Below, one piece after another: positions 8,273 to 17,652 of a stretch of DNA of 64,000 nucleotides. The notes beneath the pieces were generated by a model. It made no database searches, was not told the origin of the DNA, and worked only from the letters and a program-made list of their open reading frames with translations. The translations under genes and the position numbers were made by a program. The stretch's first letter is position 1, and each line of letters opens with the position of its first letter. The stretch spans positions 1 through 64,000 of the forward strand of contig NZ_JACJTR010000026.1 of assembly GCF_014698795.1 (NCBI RefSeq), written 5' to 3'. Source of the stretch: Nostoc sp. FACHB-892 (GTDB taxonomy: Bacteria > Cyanobacteriota > Cyanobacteriia > Cyanobacteriales > Nostocaceae).

Positions 8273-9487
8273 ATGCCCTCTAAGCGAATCTTATTTATCA
8301 GTAACGGCCACGGAGAGGACAACCATACCTCTTATGTTATTCAGACTCTGCGCCAATTGTGTCCTTCTCTGGAGATGGCAGCAATGCCAATTGTGGGGGA
8401 AGGAAAAGCTTACCGCAGCTTGAACATTCCCATTATTGGCCCGACACAAACGATGCCCTCTGGAGGATTCTTTTATATGAAGCGCCTCTATTTGCTTAAA
8501 GATTTTCAATCGGGATTGGTTGGGTTAACGTGGCGACAGTTACAAGCAGTGTTGCAGTATGCTCCCGACTGCGATTTGATTATGGCTACTGGAGATTTTG
8601 TCTCCCAGACATTTGCTTACTTAACAAAGCGCCCCTTCGTCTCCTTTATCTCTTGTCTTTCTGCCCTCTACGAAGGGCGGTTAAAGCTCAATCCGCTTCT
8701 GTGGCACGACCTTAATTCTTCCAGATGTCTGGCAGTTTTCACTAAAGAATCCTATACGGCTTCTGATCTCCAACGACAAGGTTTAACTAAAGCTCAGTTG
8801 GCTGGTATTCCGGCTTTAGATTGGCTTGTCCCTACTGGCAAAGACTTGCACCTAAAACCGGACGAGAGAGCGATCGCTCTCCTACCAGGATCACGGATGC
8901 CTGAAGCTGCGCGAAATTTTTGTTTGCAGTTGCAACTAGTGGTAGAAATCGCCAAGGTGATGCCTGAGTCAAGATTACAGTTTCGTGCAGCCTTGATACC
9001 GGATTTGATGAAGCAACTAGACGACATCGCCAAAAGTCAAGGTTGGCAGCTGACTGAAGGCATACTTACTTATTCTCCTCCAGGAAATTCTCCTGATGAA
9101 TCACCGATTGTGGAAGTGAGATGTTATTCAGATGCTTTCAGCGACATTCTATGTTCCTCTACTCTTGTCATTGGTATGGCAGGTTTAGCAGTGGAGCTAG
9201 CTGTAGCGATCGGGAAACCTATTATCCAGATTCCCGGAGAGGGCCCTCAATTTACCTATCAATTTGCAGAAGCGCAAACACGGCTGTTAGGCACAAATGT
9301 CCAAACCATCGGCACCAAGCCAGCAACCCCTGAAACTCTTAAGCAAGCAGCTCGACGAGTAGTCGAGACTTTACAAGATTCAGACTACCTCGCTAAGTGC
9401 AAAGTAAATGGCCGTGAGCGATTTGGCTCGCCCGGTGCATCTGAGAGAATTGCCCGCGTTCTGCTAACCTATTTAGGAGAAACTTAG
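8273..9487 (+). CDS. Lipid-A-disaccharide synthase-related glycosyltransferase-like protein
   Basis: A 404-residue protein resembling LpxB (GT-B fold), in the separate LpxB-related family found in cyanobacteria, Deinococcus and plants. Landmarks: ILFISNGHGEDNHTSYVI at the N-terminus, a CDLIMATGDFV segment, ALLPGSRMPEAARN at the domain boundary, and MAGLAVELAVAIGKPIIQIP plus GEGPQFTYQFAEAQ in the nucleotide-sugar-binding half. Classical lipid A synthesis is not otherwise visible here, so the substrate is unknown. ATG start at 8273. The ABC exporter gene follows 141 bases later in the same direction. Confidence 0.8.
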   Translation: MPSKRILFISNGHGEDNHTSYVIQTLRQLCPSLEMAAMPIVGEGKAYRSLNIPIIGPTQTMPSGGFFYMKRLYLLKDFQSGLVGLTWRQLQAVLQYAPDCDLIMATGDFVSQTFAYLTKRPFVSFISCLSALYEGRLKLNPLLWHDLNSSRCLAVFTKESYTASDLQRQGLTKAQLAGIPALDWLVPTGKDLHLKPDERAIALLPGSRMPEAARNFCLQLQLVVEIAKVMPESRLQFRAALIPDLMKQLDDIAKSQGWQLTEGILTYSPPGNSPDESPIVEVRCYSDAFSDILCSSTLVIGMAGLAVELAVAIGKPIIQIPGEGPQFTYQFAEAQTRLLGTNVQTIGTKPATPETLKQAARRVVETLQDSDYLAKCKVNGRERFGSPGASERIARVLLTYLGET

Positions 9488-9628
9488 TAGAAATTACTGC
9501 TACTGCCAAATTTCAAGAGTACAAAAGTTTATCTGCCAAGCTTGCACAACAAGTTTTGAGATTGTTGGACAAATCATGGAAGGGATACTTTGCAGCGCTA
9601 ACACAATATAAGCATACAGAATTGAACT

Positions 9629-11368
9629 ATGAAAGTCCGCTCTAGCTACTGGCAACTGTTGCCTTATCTCTGGCCCCAATGGCCGCGGTTAGTTCGGGGG
9701 TTGGCTTGTATTTTAGGGTTTGTGTTGCTCACCCTAGCAATACCCTATTTAGCAGGTAAGGTCGCTTTGTTTCTTGGTCAGGGAAATGTTACCCAGATTG
9801 CCTACTGGCTCGGACTAGCCACTTTAGTATTTTTGGTTCGAGGGTTTTGTCAATACGGGCAGAATGTCTTTATGATAGCTGCTGCTCTGGAAATGGTTTT
9901 AAACTTGCGTAAGCAAGTTTACGCTCACCTGCACAAACTCGGATTGGATTACTTTGAAACCACACAGACGGGAGACCTCACTTATCGCCTAACTGAAGAT
10001 ATCGACCGGGTAGGGGAGATTGTTGACAAGTTATCCCATCAGTTTCTTTCCAATCTCTTGCAGCTAATTGTGATTCCGCTTTACATGCTCTACCTGAATT
10101 GGCCGCTCACGCTTACAGGTTTGATTTTGGCTCCCTTGATGGCTTGGTTGATCGGAGCATTTGGTCAACGATTACTCGTGCTATCTCGCCAGAGTCAAAA
10201 TCAGGTTTCCAATTTGTCAGCGCTGCTAACTGAAGTATTTGGTGGTATTCGTGTGGTTCAGGCTTTTGCAGCACAAGAGTATGAAGTGAAGCGATTCAAT
10301 CAGGAAGCAGAACACAATCGTCAGGCTCAGTATCGCACTCAACAACTCAAATCCATTCAGTTTCCTGTTGTTGGGTTTTTGGAAGCAGTTAGTATTATGC
10401 TGCTATTTTTATTGGGAGGATGGCAGATTTCTCAGAATCAGCTGACATCTCAAGGGTTTATCAGTTTCTTAGCTGCTGTGGCTTTACTGATTCAGCCAAT
10501 CGACATGATGATTAGCAATTACAACGAGTACAAACAGACCGAAGCTTCCGTCGAACGCATCTTTGAACTGATGGCGAAGCAGCCTAGCCTCAGCGAAAAA
10601 TCCAATGCAAAGGAAATGCCAAGAGTTATGGGCAAGGTAGAATATCGTCATGTCGATTTCGCCTACAATCCCGACCAGCCAGTACTCAAGGATCTTTGCC
10701 TGCACGCTTCTCCTGGTGATGTCATTGCTTTAGTTGGTTCTTCTGGTGCGGGCAAATCGACATTAATTAACCTTTTACTTCGCTTTTATGACCCTCAGAG
10801 GGGTCAAGTTCTGGTTGATAATATTGATATCCGCGACGTTACACTCACTAGCCTGCGCCGTCAAATTGGCATTGTTCCCCAAGATGTTACCCTTTTTTCG
10901 GGAACGATCGCCCAAAATATCGGTTACGGTCAGGAAAAATTAGATTTAGCAGCGATTGAGTCAGCAGCAAAGATTGCCAACGCTCACTCCTTTATCACCC
11001 AGTTTTCCCAGGGTTATCATACCTGGGTAGGCGAACGTGGAGTTAACCTATCGGGAGGACAACGCCAAAGATTAGCGATCGCCAGAGCGATCGTCAACGA
11101 TCCTCGAATTCTCATTCTGGATGAAGCTACTTCTGCCTTAGATTCGGAGTCAGAAGCATTAGTTCAAGAAGCGATCGAGCGAGTGATGCAAAACCGTACC
11201 GTGTTTGTTATTGCCCATCGCTTGAGCAGCGTTCGTAGGGCTGACTGCATTCTCGTACTAGAACAAGGACATTTGGTTGAAGCTGGTACTCACACTTCCC
11301 TCCTGGCTCAGGAAGGACGCTATGCCCGTTTTTATGCCCAACAGTTTTATTCTACAGATGAGGATTAA
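9629..11368 (+). CDS. ABC exporter, fused membrane and ATPase domains (MsbA-like)
   Basis: A half-transporter that would act as a dimer to export lipid, peptide or drug-like substrates. Residues ~20-310 form the six-helix ABC membrane domain. The ATPase domain follows with Walker A GSSGAGKST near residues 370-378, Q-loop in IGIVPQDVTLF, signature LSGGQRQRLAIARAI near 473, Walker B ILILDEATSALDS and the H-loop in VIAHRLSSVRRAD. All catalytic residues are intact. Length 579 is standard for MsbA/multidrug exporters. It follows the LpxB-related gene, so a glycolipid substrate is plausible but unproven. Confidence 0.92.
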   Translation: MKVRSSYWQLLPYLWPQWPRLVRGLACILGFVLLTLAIPYLAGKVALFLGQGNVTQIAYWLGLATLVFLVRGFCQYGQNVFMIAAALEMVLNLRKQVYAHLHKLGLDYFETTQTGDLTYRLTEDIDRVGEIVDKLSHQFLSNLLQLIVIPLYMLYLNWPLTLTGLILAPLMAWLIGAFGQRLLVLSRQSQNQVSNLSALLTEVFGGIRVVQAFAAQEYEVKRFNQEAEHNRQAQYRTQQLKSIQFPVVGFLEAVSIMLLFLLGGWQISQNQLTSQGFISFLAAVALLIQPIDMMISNYNEYKQTEASVERIFELMAKQPSLSEKSNAKEMPRVMGKVEYRHVDFAYNPDQPVLKDLCLHASPGDVIALVGSSGAGKSTLINLLLRFYDPQRGQVLVDNIDIRDVTLTSLRRQIGIVPQDVTLFSGTIAQNIGYGQEKLDLAAIESAAKIANAHSFITQFSQGYHTWVGERGVNLSGGQRQRLAIARAIVNDPRILILDEATSALDSESEALVQEAIERVMQNRTVFVIAHRLSSVRRADCILVLEQGHLVEAGTHTSLLAQEGRYARFYAQQFYSTDED

Positions 11369-11370
11369 GC

Positions 11371-11628
11371 TTAGGAATTAACCTTGCCTTTAATTAAACG
11401 GTGGAAAAGGCGGCAAGGCCACCAAAAAGCTCCACATATACTTACTGAGGCGATCGCGGCCACAACTCGCCAAGTTGAATTAGACTCAGTAGCAGACTCT
11501 GAAGGGTGAACTTGTGTGCTTTTAGCTAATTCTGGCACTGAATGAGATAGCTGACTGGCTGTACTCACCCCTTCAATCGCTGCTCCAATTAGATAAGCTA
11601 CTAGGGCAATTACTAGCCAGTTATTCAT
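11371..11628 (-). CDS. Small hypothetical membrane protein
   Basis: Not recognised. From ATG 11628 the product is 85 residues: MNNWLVIALVAYLIGAAIEG starts an N-terminal helix, a Ser/Glu-rich linker follows, then a second hydrophobic segment (VVAAIASVSICGAFWW) and a basic tail. The frame is open upstream to an ATG at 11739, but that start would overlap the next gene by 50 bases and add a polar extension, so the inner start is preferred. It ends three bases after the convergent ABC exporter gene. Confidence 0.45.
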   Translation of the reverse strand: MNNWLVIALVAYLIGAAIEGVSTASQLSHSVPELAKSTQVHPSESATESNSTWRVVAAIASVSICGAFWWPCRLFHRLIKGKVNS

Positions 11629-11689
11629 AATATTCCACTGTTTGAACTCTGAGCGTATGCTTGGCGAGCAATCATTTGATTTCTCGTAC

Positions 11690-11929
11690 TTATTGATTGC
11701 TGCCTTGCCCGAAGGATAATCGTCCTTCAGCTGTATCACGAATAAGGGGCAGTTTAGATTTTATGTAAGTATTTAGGGTGCTATCTGCCTGAGGATCAAT
11801 AGCCTGCTTCGCTTTTAGCTGCTGGAGGAGCAATTGTACTAAAGCCGCATCGTCAAAATGCAGCAGGGTGTTGACCTGGGTAGACTCGATTACAGCCCAA
11901 AGCTGTTGCATCATTTTGGTAGTGACCAT
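11690..11929 (-). CDS. Small hypothetical soluble protein
   Basis: 79 residues from ATG 11929, with no signal peptide or membrane segment. The sequence is helical in character (MMQQLWAVIESTQVNTLL, then DDAALVQLLLQQLKAKQAI). It has the look of a small conserved Nostoc protein, and LIRDTAEGR near the end suggests a real C-terminus. It is 61 bases upstream of the small membrane protein and co-directional, so the two may form an operon. Function unknown. Confidence 0.45.
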   Translation of the reverse strand: MVTTKMMQQLWAVIESTQVNTLLHFDDAALVQLLLQQLKAKQAIDPQADSTLNTYIKSKLPLIRDTAEGRLSFGQGSNQ

Positions 11930-12397
11930 GAGTCTGTAACCTCTTAAGCTTTTCTTTATATTTACACGAATTTAGAATTTTTAGTTAGTTTTCATTTAAA
12001 GATTTATAAACATATAGGCTCAAATAGGCTGATAATGCATGAATCAGTTAAATCAGTTGAGTTATGGGGTTTTTCAATTAATTGAACTACAGCACTGCCT
12101 AAAGCTGATTTTAACTGTGCTTTATAAAGAAAGAAAACTGCCTAAAGACTTAGATGCTTTCTAACACTTTTGTTTAAGTAAAGAATTTGAGCAAGGCTTT
12201 TAAAACGCCACAATGCAGATATGCGTGGGCATCAGCGCTTTTTGTAGAAGGGGCGTTGCAGAGAAAGCGGGATGATTTAGCAGCTTCCGAAATTCCCTCG
12301 CTCTCTCTGCCTCACCTGCCTCAAGAGCTTGCCCCAATTCATCCCATTGTTTTGCAACGCCGTAGAAGGAAACTGTTGGGTACTTTTTGCTAAAAGT
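11930..12397. other. Intergenic region with a ~108-base inverted-ended insert
   Basis: A 68-codon plus-strand frame (TTG 12187) is low-complexity and not convincing. gcgttgca at 12253-12260 and tgcaacgc at 12353-12360 are inverted copies about 108 bases apart, suggesting a small mobile or repeat element. No promoter is assigned. Confidence 0.4.
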
Positions 12398-12970
12398 TTA
12401 TTGTGAAACTGTAGCACAAGCTCCTTCCTGACCAGAAGGATCGGCAAAAACTGCTAAAGTGTGATATTCAGGGTTATCTGTTTTATATATCACTCGAAAA
12501 GTATACAGCTTATTTCTACCTTGCCCTTCGGTAACAACTGTTAAAAGTGTATTGCTAGTGGGAGGAAGCCCAGGAATATCCAGTTTTTGAATTCGTCTGA
12601 GTTGAATTACATTCGCTGAGGAGTTTGTACAATCTCCTGCATTACTATTAGAATCTTGACCAAACTGCATACATACTGGGCCATCAAAGTCTATAGTTAC
12701 TTGTGATGGATCGTTTAACCAAACTTTTTTAATTACTTCTCCAGCCGGAATAAAGCTTAAGTTTGTTCCTTGCTGATACCAAATGTCGATCGTAGGTATT
12801 GCTCCACCTAAACCCTGTGCTTGGCAAGAAAATATGGAACGCAAAACAGCGTTATTAGCACCAGCGCGACCTACCAACAATAACATAGCAACCGAGAAAA
12901 TTAAGGAAGCTATAGGTAGGAAATAAGAATTCTTTGGGGTATTTCCTGATAATTTAGTATTCTTTTTCAT
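12398..12970 (-). CDS. VirB9/TrbG-like T4SS outer-core protein
   Basis: Last gene of the T4SS-like cluster. From ATG 12970 it has a short basic N-terminus, a hydrophobic signal or anchor (FLPIASLIFSVAMLLLVG) and a periplasmic domain. The region TIDIWYQQGTNLSFIPAGEV, then KKVWLNDPSQVTID, and later TSNTLLTVVT with LYTFRVIY follows the VirB9 N-terminal-domain pattern. The protein is 190 residues, shorter than VirB9 (~260-290), so the C-terminal part that interlocks with VirB7 and VirB10 seems absent. An upstream ATG at 13042 would add 24 residues and put the hydrophobic segment further in. It follows the VirB10-like gene. Confidence 0.6.
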   Translation of the reverse strand: MKKNTKLSGNTPKNSYFLPIASLIFSVAMLLLVGRAGANNAVLRSIFSCQAQGLGGAIPTIDIWYQQGTNLSFIPAGEVIKKVWLNDPSQVTIDFDGPVCMQFGQDSNSNAGDCTNSSANVIQLRRIQKLDIPGLPPTSNTLLTVVTEGQGRNKLYTFRVIYKTDNPEYHTLAVFADPSGQEGACATVSQ

Positions 12971-13095
12971 GGTTGCAAATCGAGGAGATTGGTAGAGATA
13001 ATAAGGAGGCATCCGAAAGAGGGAAAGAAAACTAATTACCAATTACCATTACCTAATCTAAAAACTAAAATTGGTATAAATTCTATCTCCTAAAA

Positions 13096-14703
13096 TTAGA
13101 TTGTTTGATTAACGTATAATTCAACAGTTGTGCCAGCTCGCATAAACCAAACATTAGTTGGTTGTGACATTTGAGCGATCGCCTGTTGATTACGTTGTGC
13201 AATTTGGGGTACTACAGAGTTGAAACCACCTTCTACAATCCCAGCTGCAATGTTGCGTCTGTTCTCAGTCTCACTAATAAGGCCAGTGGAGGTGTTGGTG
13301 GTGGTATTGTTCGGGTTGTCTTCGGTAGGGTTGGAAGATGTTGATGTTATAGAATATGGCACGAGTCTGGTATCAGGGCGATTTATTAACTCTGCTGCTT
13401 TACCAAGACCACCCAAAACGAATAATCCTAGATCCATTGATGCTATGGACGAACTTTGACCGGGAAATTTACCTGCCATTAAAGGTTTACCTTGGGTACC
13501 ACGAACAATAATTGCATTGTTGGGTAAGCTTTGTTCGGTAGGGTTGCCATCATTTTGCGAGATAACTTTAGTTACGTTCATCTGCAAAAGACCTTGTTCG
13601 TTAATGGAAGTAATTTCAGCTAGGAATTCGCTGTTTGCAGGGAAAGCGATCGCACCGTCCTTAGATTTGAGTGCTTCTTTTAATCGGATCACAAATACAT
13701 TTTTCGCATCGCCTGTTTCATCACCACCGCCTGATCTAGTAGTAGTTTCCCCAAATATCGCTGTTGCTAAGACAGCTTTAGCACTAGTCCCTACTGCTAA
13801 GGATTTTTGTCCCACGGGTTGCGCTTGGCTCACCGCAGGAGCAGGAGTTTCGGGTTGTGGTGTCTCTTCTTGCGGCTGCGGATTGTTTGCAGGTTCAGGA
13901 GCAGCTGCGACATTATTAGGTTGATTGGTAGCATTAATTTGACCGTAGCTACCTAACTTTGCTAACCTTCTCCATTCTTCAAATGGGTTTGGTGGAGATG
14001 GTGGAGTTATATTAACTACAGGTTGAGGTTGAGTGTTTGGCTTCACAACTGGTAGCTGAGGTGATGGCAAAGGTTGAGATGCAGGTACTCTAACGATGCG
14101 CTCAACTGTCACTGTCCGAGGTACATTAACTGGTGGTGGGGGTGTTGGTATCACTCTCTGTCTCCCTCTAGAAGAAACTGACGGTTCTTGTAAGGCTGCT
14201 GTCTGCGTTGATTTTGCCGTTCTGAGCTGTTCTTGAGCAGCTTTCACCATCTGCGCTTGTTCAGTCAGGGCTAATTTCGTTTTGAGAGTATCTACTTCGC
14301 CTTCTAGCTGTTGAGAGCTAGACTCATTAGTTGGTTGCTCAGGCACTTGTGGAGTAACAATTTTTGGCTTTTCGGTGCCGGGGTTCATCAACTGGGACAA
14401 AAACAGACCACCGACCAAAACGATCGCTAAGGTAGCAACCCCTACCAAGCCTAACTTTGCAAAGGGATTAGATGAGAGGGGTTGCTTAGTCTGAACTTCT
14501 TGTGGTTGAGACAACGACTCTTGCGGCGTTGCAGAGCCTTCTGATTCTTGGGTATCGGTAGAAGATTCTTCTTCAAAACCCACCAACCTTGACATCCGCG
14601 ATTCCCAATCGAAAGATTCTACAGATTGTTGTTGGTGATCGTCGTTGGTTAAAGTAAATTCATTTTGGGGAGGAGTTTCCGCAGGAGTTGAGTATCTAGT
14701 CAT
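13096..14703 (-). CDS. VirB10/TrbI-like T4SS scaffold protein
   Basis: Bridges inner and outer membranes in T4SS. From ATG 14703: ~90 polar cytosolic residues, one membrane helix (LGLVGVATLAIVLVGGLFLS), a coiled coil (VDTLKTKLALTEQAQM), a long Pro-rich periplasmic stretch, then a C-terminal beta domain (VFVIRLKEALKSKDGAIAFP, FLAEITSINEQGLLQM) and a short end TTVELYVNQTI. This is the VirB10/TrbI order; 535 residues is somewhat long. The start codon overlaps the stop of the preceding gene as ATGA, which signals translational coupling. The frame is open up to 14733, but those codons lie inside the upstream gene. Confidence 0.7.
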   Translation of the reverse strand: MTRYSTPAETPPQNEFTLTNDDHQQQSVESFDWESRMSRLVGFEEESSTDTQESEGSATPQESLSQPQEVQTKQPLSSNPFAKLGLVGVATLAIVLVGGLFLSQLMNPGTEKPKIVTPQVPEQPTNESSSQQLEGEVDTLKTKLALTEQAQMVKAAQEQLRTAKSTQTAALQEPSVSSRGRQRVIPTPPPPVNVPRTVTVERIVRVPASQPLPSPQLPVVKPNTQPQPVVNITPPSPPNPFEEWRRLAKLGSYGQINATNQPNNVAAAPEPANNPQPQEETPQPETPAPAVSQAQPVGQKSLAVGTSAKAVLATAIFGETTTRSGGGDETGDAKNVFVIRLKEALKSKDGAIAFPANSEFLAEITSINEQGLLQMNVTKVISQNDGNPTEQSLPNNAIIVRGTQGKPLMAGKFPGQSSSIASMDLGLFVLGGLGKAAELINRPDTRLVPYSITSTSSNPTEDNPNNTTTNTSTGLISETENRRNIAAGIVEGGFNSVVPQIAQRNQQAIAQMSQPTNVWFMRAGTTVELYVNQTI

Positions 14704-15404
14704 GGTAAAGCTTGGTTTGGATTCCCAGAACAATTTTTATCTTGGATTTCACATACATTATAAATTTCTAGTCTGGCTTCACCAAGGCGGTAAGCTGCAA
14801 GGTGCAAAGGTAGTGGAGCATTGGGTAGCGAACTTGCTGGTTCATCTATTGCTCTAACTAAAATTTTTTTATTAAAGGAAGTTGATTTTCCCAATCTATC
14901 ATAACCGCTAAAAACTAATTGATTCGCAAGCATCTCCACTTCCCACTTTCCATTACCTATTTCTCTAGGTTGAGAAATTTTTTGGATTACTAATACATTC
15001 TCTGCTCCTCGATTAACATTTTCAAATTGGCTATCTGGATTTAAATTGGTAACTTCTGACTTAAATTTTTGTTTAAAATCATCAGCTACCAGTTGGGAGG
15101 TAATTTCCCAAACTTGTGTTGGCGGCTGTTGCTGTGACCAAGTAAGCATTAAACTCATAGTTTCACCCACAAAACGCCGAATAGCCTCTGGCTGTCGCTC
15201 TAAATTTGGTTGGGGGTCTACAGTTATAGTGCGACCATCAACAAGTTGCACTAAAGTTTGAGGTGTAAGTTGCTGACCTAACTCTTGTAACATAGACCCG
15301 TTAAATATTAGTAAAAGCAAGGTAAATACATGTAAACCAAATGTTCCTACTGCCAACAGTGGCAATGGGTTGTTTTTCCTATTTTCTGGTTTGAGTAATT
15401 GCAT
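14700..15404 (-). CDS. VirB8/TraE-like T4SS protein, copy B
   Basis: 234 residues. A short cytosolic N-terminus is followed by one membrane helix (PLLAVGTFGLHVFTLLLLIF) and a periplasmic domain, the VirB8/TraE layout. It is a clear paralogue of the next gene upstream: both share the sequence LVQLxDG, the EPEAIRxF-type motif (here RQPEAIRRFVGETM), SLMLTWS/ISMFSWS, and the GKWEVEMLANQL / GKWQVGIVADLI block near the end. Its stop overlaps the VirB10-like start by four bases (ATGA). A role as an inner-membrane nucleation factor is inferred from the family. Confidence 0.62.
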   Translation of the reverse strand: MQLLKPENRKNNPLPLLAVGTFGLHVFTLLLLIFNGSMLQELGQQLTPQTLVQLVDGRTITVDPQPNLERQPEAIRRFVGETMSLMLTWSQQQPPTQVWEITSQLVADDFKQKFKSEVTNLNPDSQFENVNRGAENVLVIQKISQPREIGNGKWEVEMLANQLVFSGYDRLGKSTSFNKKILVRAIDEPASSLPNAPLPLHLAAYRLGEARLEIYNVCEIQDKNCSGNPNQALP

Positions 15405-15455
15405 TAATAATTGATTATATAAATTGAACTATTTAGACAGTAAACGAGAAACCCT

Positions 15456-16280
15456 TTATCTGATAAAGCTATCAGATGTTTGTCCAGCCCCGCATTGCGT
15501 TAATTTATCTTGATTAAGGTTGTTGTAACCATCTAACAAACATAAGTTACGAATTTCATAAATTTCTAGTTTATCAGCGCGGACACTATAAATTGCTTTT
15601 TGCAGGTCTGTGCTATTACCTGCTTGGGGATTACCGAAATAATCTGCTGCACGTACAAGTAAATCTTTATTAAAAGGAGTGATGACTTTTGCTCCACCAA
15701 CTTGATTTTGTTGAATTAAGTCGGCTACTATACCTACTTGCCACTTACCTGGTGCAATTTGTTTTGGTGGATAAACCCGCTTAATAACTAATTCTGATGT
15801 CATAGCAAGCTTTGGATCTTCAGAGAAAACTTCTGGTGGTGTCATTTCTGCAACTGTCCTCAAGAAACCTTTGCGAAAATCCTCGGATAAGGCAAAACTA
15901 GCTATCCAACTGCTGGTACTAACTTTTTGGCTACCCCCTTGAGGTGTTGGAATCACAATTCCTAAATCCGGTTTGGGGTTTGCAACTTCTTCAATTCTTT
16001 GTGGTGGTAAGTTTCCAGACCAGCTAAACATTGATATCATCGTTTTGCTGATGAATTGGCGAATTGCTTCTGGTTCTCTTGCTAAATCATCAATATTAAC
16101 TACTGCTTTACCGTCTATTAATTGCACAAAGTTGGGAGCTTTTCTGACACTGAGTTGGCGAATATTTAGCCCTTGTAATAAGAATAAAAATAAAACTAAT
16201 AGATGTAAACTGAAGGTTGCGATCGCAAAAAGTGTCAAAACACTTGCTATTGTTTGTCTTTTTTCCAGTAAACGCACCAT
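15456..16280 (-). CDS. VirB8/TraE-like T4SS protein, copy A
   Basis: 274 residues with the same plan as the following gene: N-terminal helix (LTLFAIATFSLHLLVLFLFL), then LVQLIDG-type motif (here NFVQLIDGKAVVNIDD), REPEAIRQFISKTM and ISMFSWS. It differs by an inserted ~30-residue Gly/Pro/Ser stretch (residues ~110-140). Two adjacent VirB8-like paralogues suggest a hetero-oligomeric inner-membrane ring or a duplication in progress toward new function. Start ATG 16280; 51 bases separate it from copy B. Confidence 0.62.
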   Translation of the reverse strand: MVRLLEKRQTIASVLTLFAIATFSLHLLVLFLFLLQGLNIRQLSVRKAPNFVQLIDGKAVVNIDDLAREPEAIRQFISKTMISMFSWSGNLPPQRIEEVANPKPDLGIVIPTPQGGSQKVSTSSWIASFALSEDFRKGFLRTVAEMTPPEVFSEDPKLAMTSELVIKRVYPPKQIAPGKWQVGIVADLIQQNQVGGAKVITPFNKDLLVRAADYFGNPQAGNSTDLQKAIYSVRADKLEIYEIRNLCLLDGYNNLNQDKLTQCGAGQTSDSFIR

Positions 16281-16393
16281 TTTATCACCTCTTTTGCAAC
16301 AAACTTCAGTTATTCTACATTAATTATGATTTGCATATAATTCAGCAGTTAGAATACTTTCAACAATTTTATTCATTTTTAATTTTGAATTTT

Positions 16394-17455
16394 TTATATC
16401 CTCTCTTTTACTAAAGAAGCTGTATTGCTAATAGCACTGAATACTGCAAAACCTCCAGCAGCAGCCACAGCTAACGACAAAATTGGTGCTAAAATTCCTA
16501 GAAAAATTATGAACCACATTAAGTCTGGATCAACCCTAACATCTTGACCTGGCCCATTTACAATAACTGCGGCAGTCACCACAGCAATAATATTGAATGA
16601 AATCTTGGCAATTCCAATAGATAAAAATCCGGTCAGCCATGCAAAAATTGGTTTACCAGCTACAGGCAGTAAAGACGCACCTACGGCTATTGGACCTAAA
16701 GCTGCTATCAGCAACATAGTTGCTTCTATCAGATTCTGGAAGGCATATTGTAAGGAAATTAAAAAGTTTTTGATGCTTGTTTGGACTGTAGAACCTAATA
16801 AAGAATTAAATGAGGTTTCTGATACAAAGCCTTTGTCATACCTGATATTATCAACCTTAGTTTGTAGCCTAATTATCCAGTTTTGATTCCTATATGTATT
16901 TCTATATCTCTGCAAGAGAATATTGACTTTTTCGGCAGCGTCGGTAAAGCATAGCCTTTGTTGTTCACCAGTTAGGGATTGGCAAGGACGCAGAAAAGAA
17001 CCAGCTACTTCTTCAGCAACACTCATACTCAATGCTTGCTGATACATTTTATCCGCATCTGCTGTTACTAATACTTGCTGATTGACAGTGTTTATAAAGT
17101 TACGCACTCCCAGTGTCAGGCTAGAAAGGATATTTCCATTCCCCGTATTACTTAAGAGGATGACCACCACAAAAGGCCAGATTAAAGCTGATATTGGACG
17201 ACTATATTCGTAGGATATTAAGTCTTTGAGGAATTGTATCATAAAAAATAACAGGGTTCCTACTGCAAAAAAAATACCCAGAGTTGTCAGCGCTCCATAC
17301 AAGCTATTACTGGTAGTATTCTGTAATAAATTCAGCCATTGATTGTCCCATCCTTCAGCAATACTTTGGGAAGTCGCGGCACCATTATCGAGAACCTCAT
17401 CAATGCCTGCTTGGGAACCTAGTTGAGCAAAAATTAATTGAATAGCAAGTTGCAT
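16394..17455 (-). CDS. VirB6/TrbL-like polytopic T4SS membrane protein
   Basis: 353 residues with a periplasmic N-terminus and about six hydrophobic helices. The first is TLGIFFAVGTLLFFMIQFL near residue 65. A large loop with two Cys (CQSLTGEQQRLC) lies at ~155-170 and could form a disulfide. A C-terminal helical group (LIAALGPIAVGASLLPVAGK onward) ends in VKERI. The helix count, large central loop and position between the VirB5-like and VirB8-like genes fit VirB6/TrbL. Sequence conservation in this family is weak, so the call leans on topology and order. Confidence 0.58.
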   Translation of the reverse strand: MQLAIQLIFAQLGSQAGIDEVLDNGAATSQSIAEGWDNQWLNLLQNTTSNSLYGALTTLGIFFAVGTLLFFMIQFLKDLISYEYSRPISALIWPFVVVILLSNTGNGNILSSLTLGVRNFINTVNQQVLVTADADKMYQQALSMSVAEEVAGSFLRPCQSLTGEQQRLCFTDAAEKVNILLQRYRNTYRNQNWIIRLQTKVDNIRYDKGFVSETSFNSLLGSTVQTSIKNFLISLQYAFQNLIEATMLLIAALGPIAVGASLLPVAGKPIFAWLTGFLSIGIAKISFNIIAVVTAAVIVNGPGQDVRVDPDLMWFIIFLGILAPILSLAVAAAGGFAVFSAISNTASLVKERI

Positions 17456-17652
17456 TTTGAGTTGATAGGCTGTTTTTTAGATTTTCTAGGGTGCATTAGG
17501 AACCTAGCACCCTATCCGACGTACTTGCGTGCGTTTTTAGGCTGTCGATAACGCACCACTACAAACTGTTTTTGAGATTTGTTGTTGGTTTGTAAAAAGT
17601 TTAAGGATTTTAAAAATTATATAGAAAATTAGAGTTTTTTCTTCTAAAAATC

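Noticed and set aside
12187..12393. 68-codon plus-strand ORF
   Set aside because: TTG start, no ribosome site, low-complexity sequence in a repeat-bearing gap.
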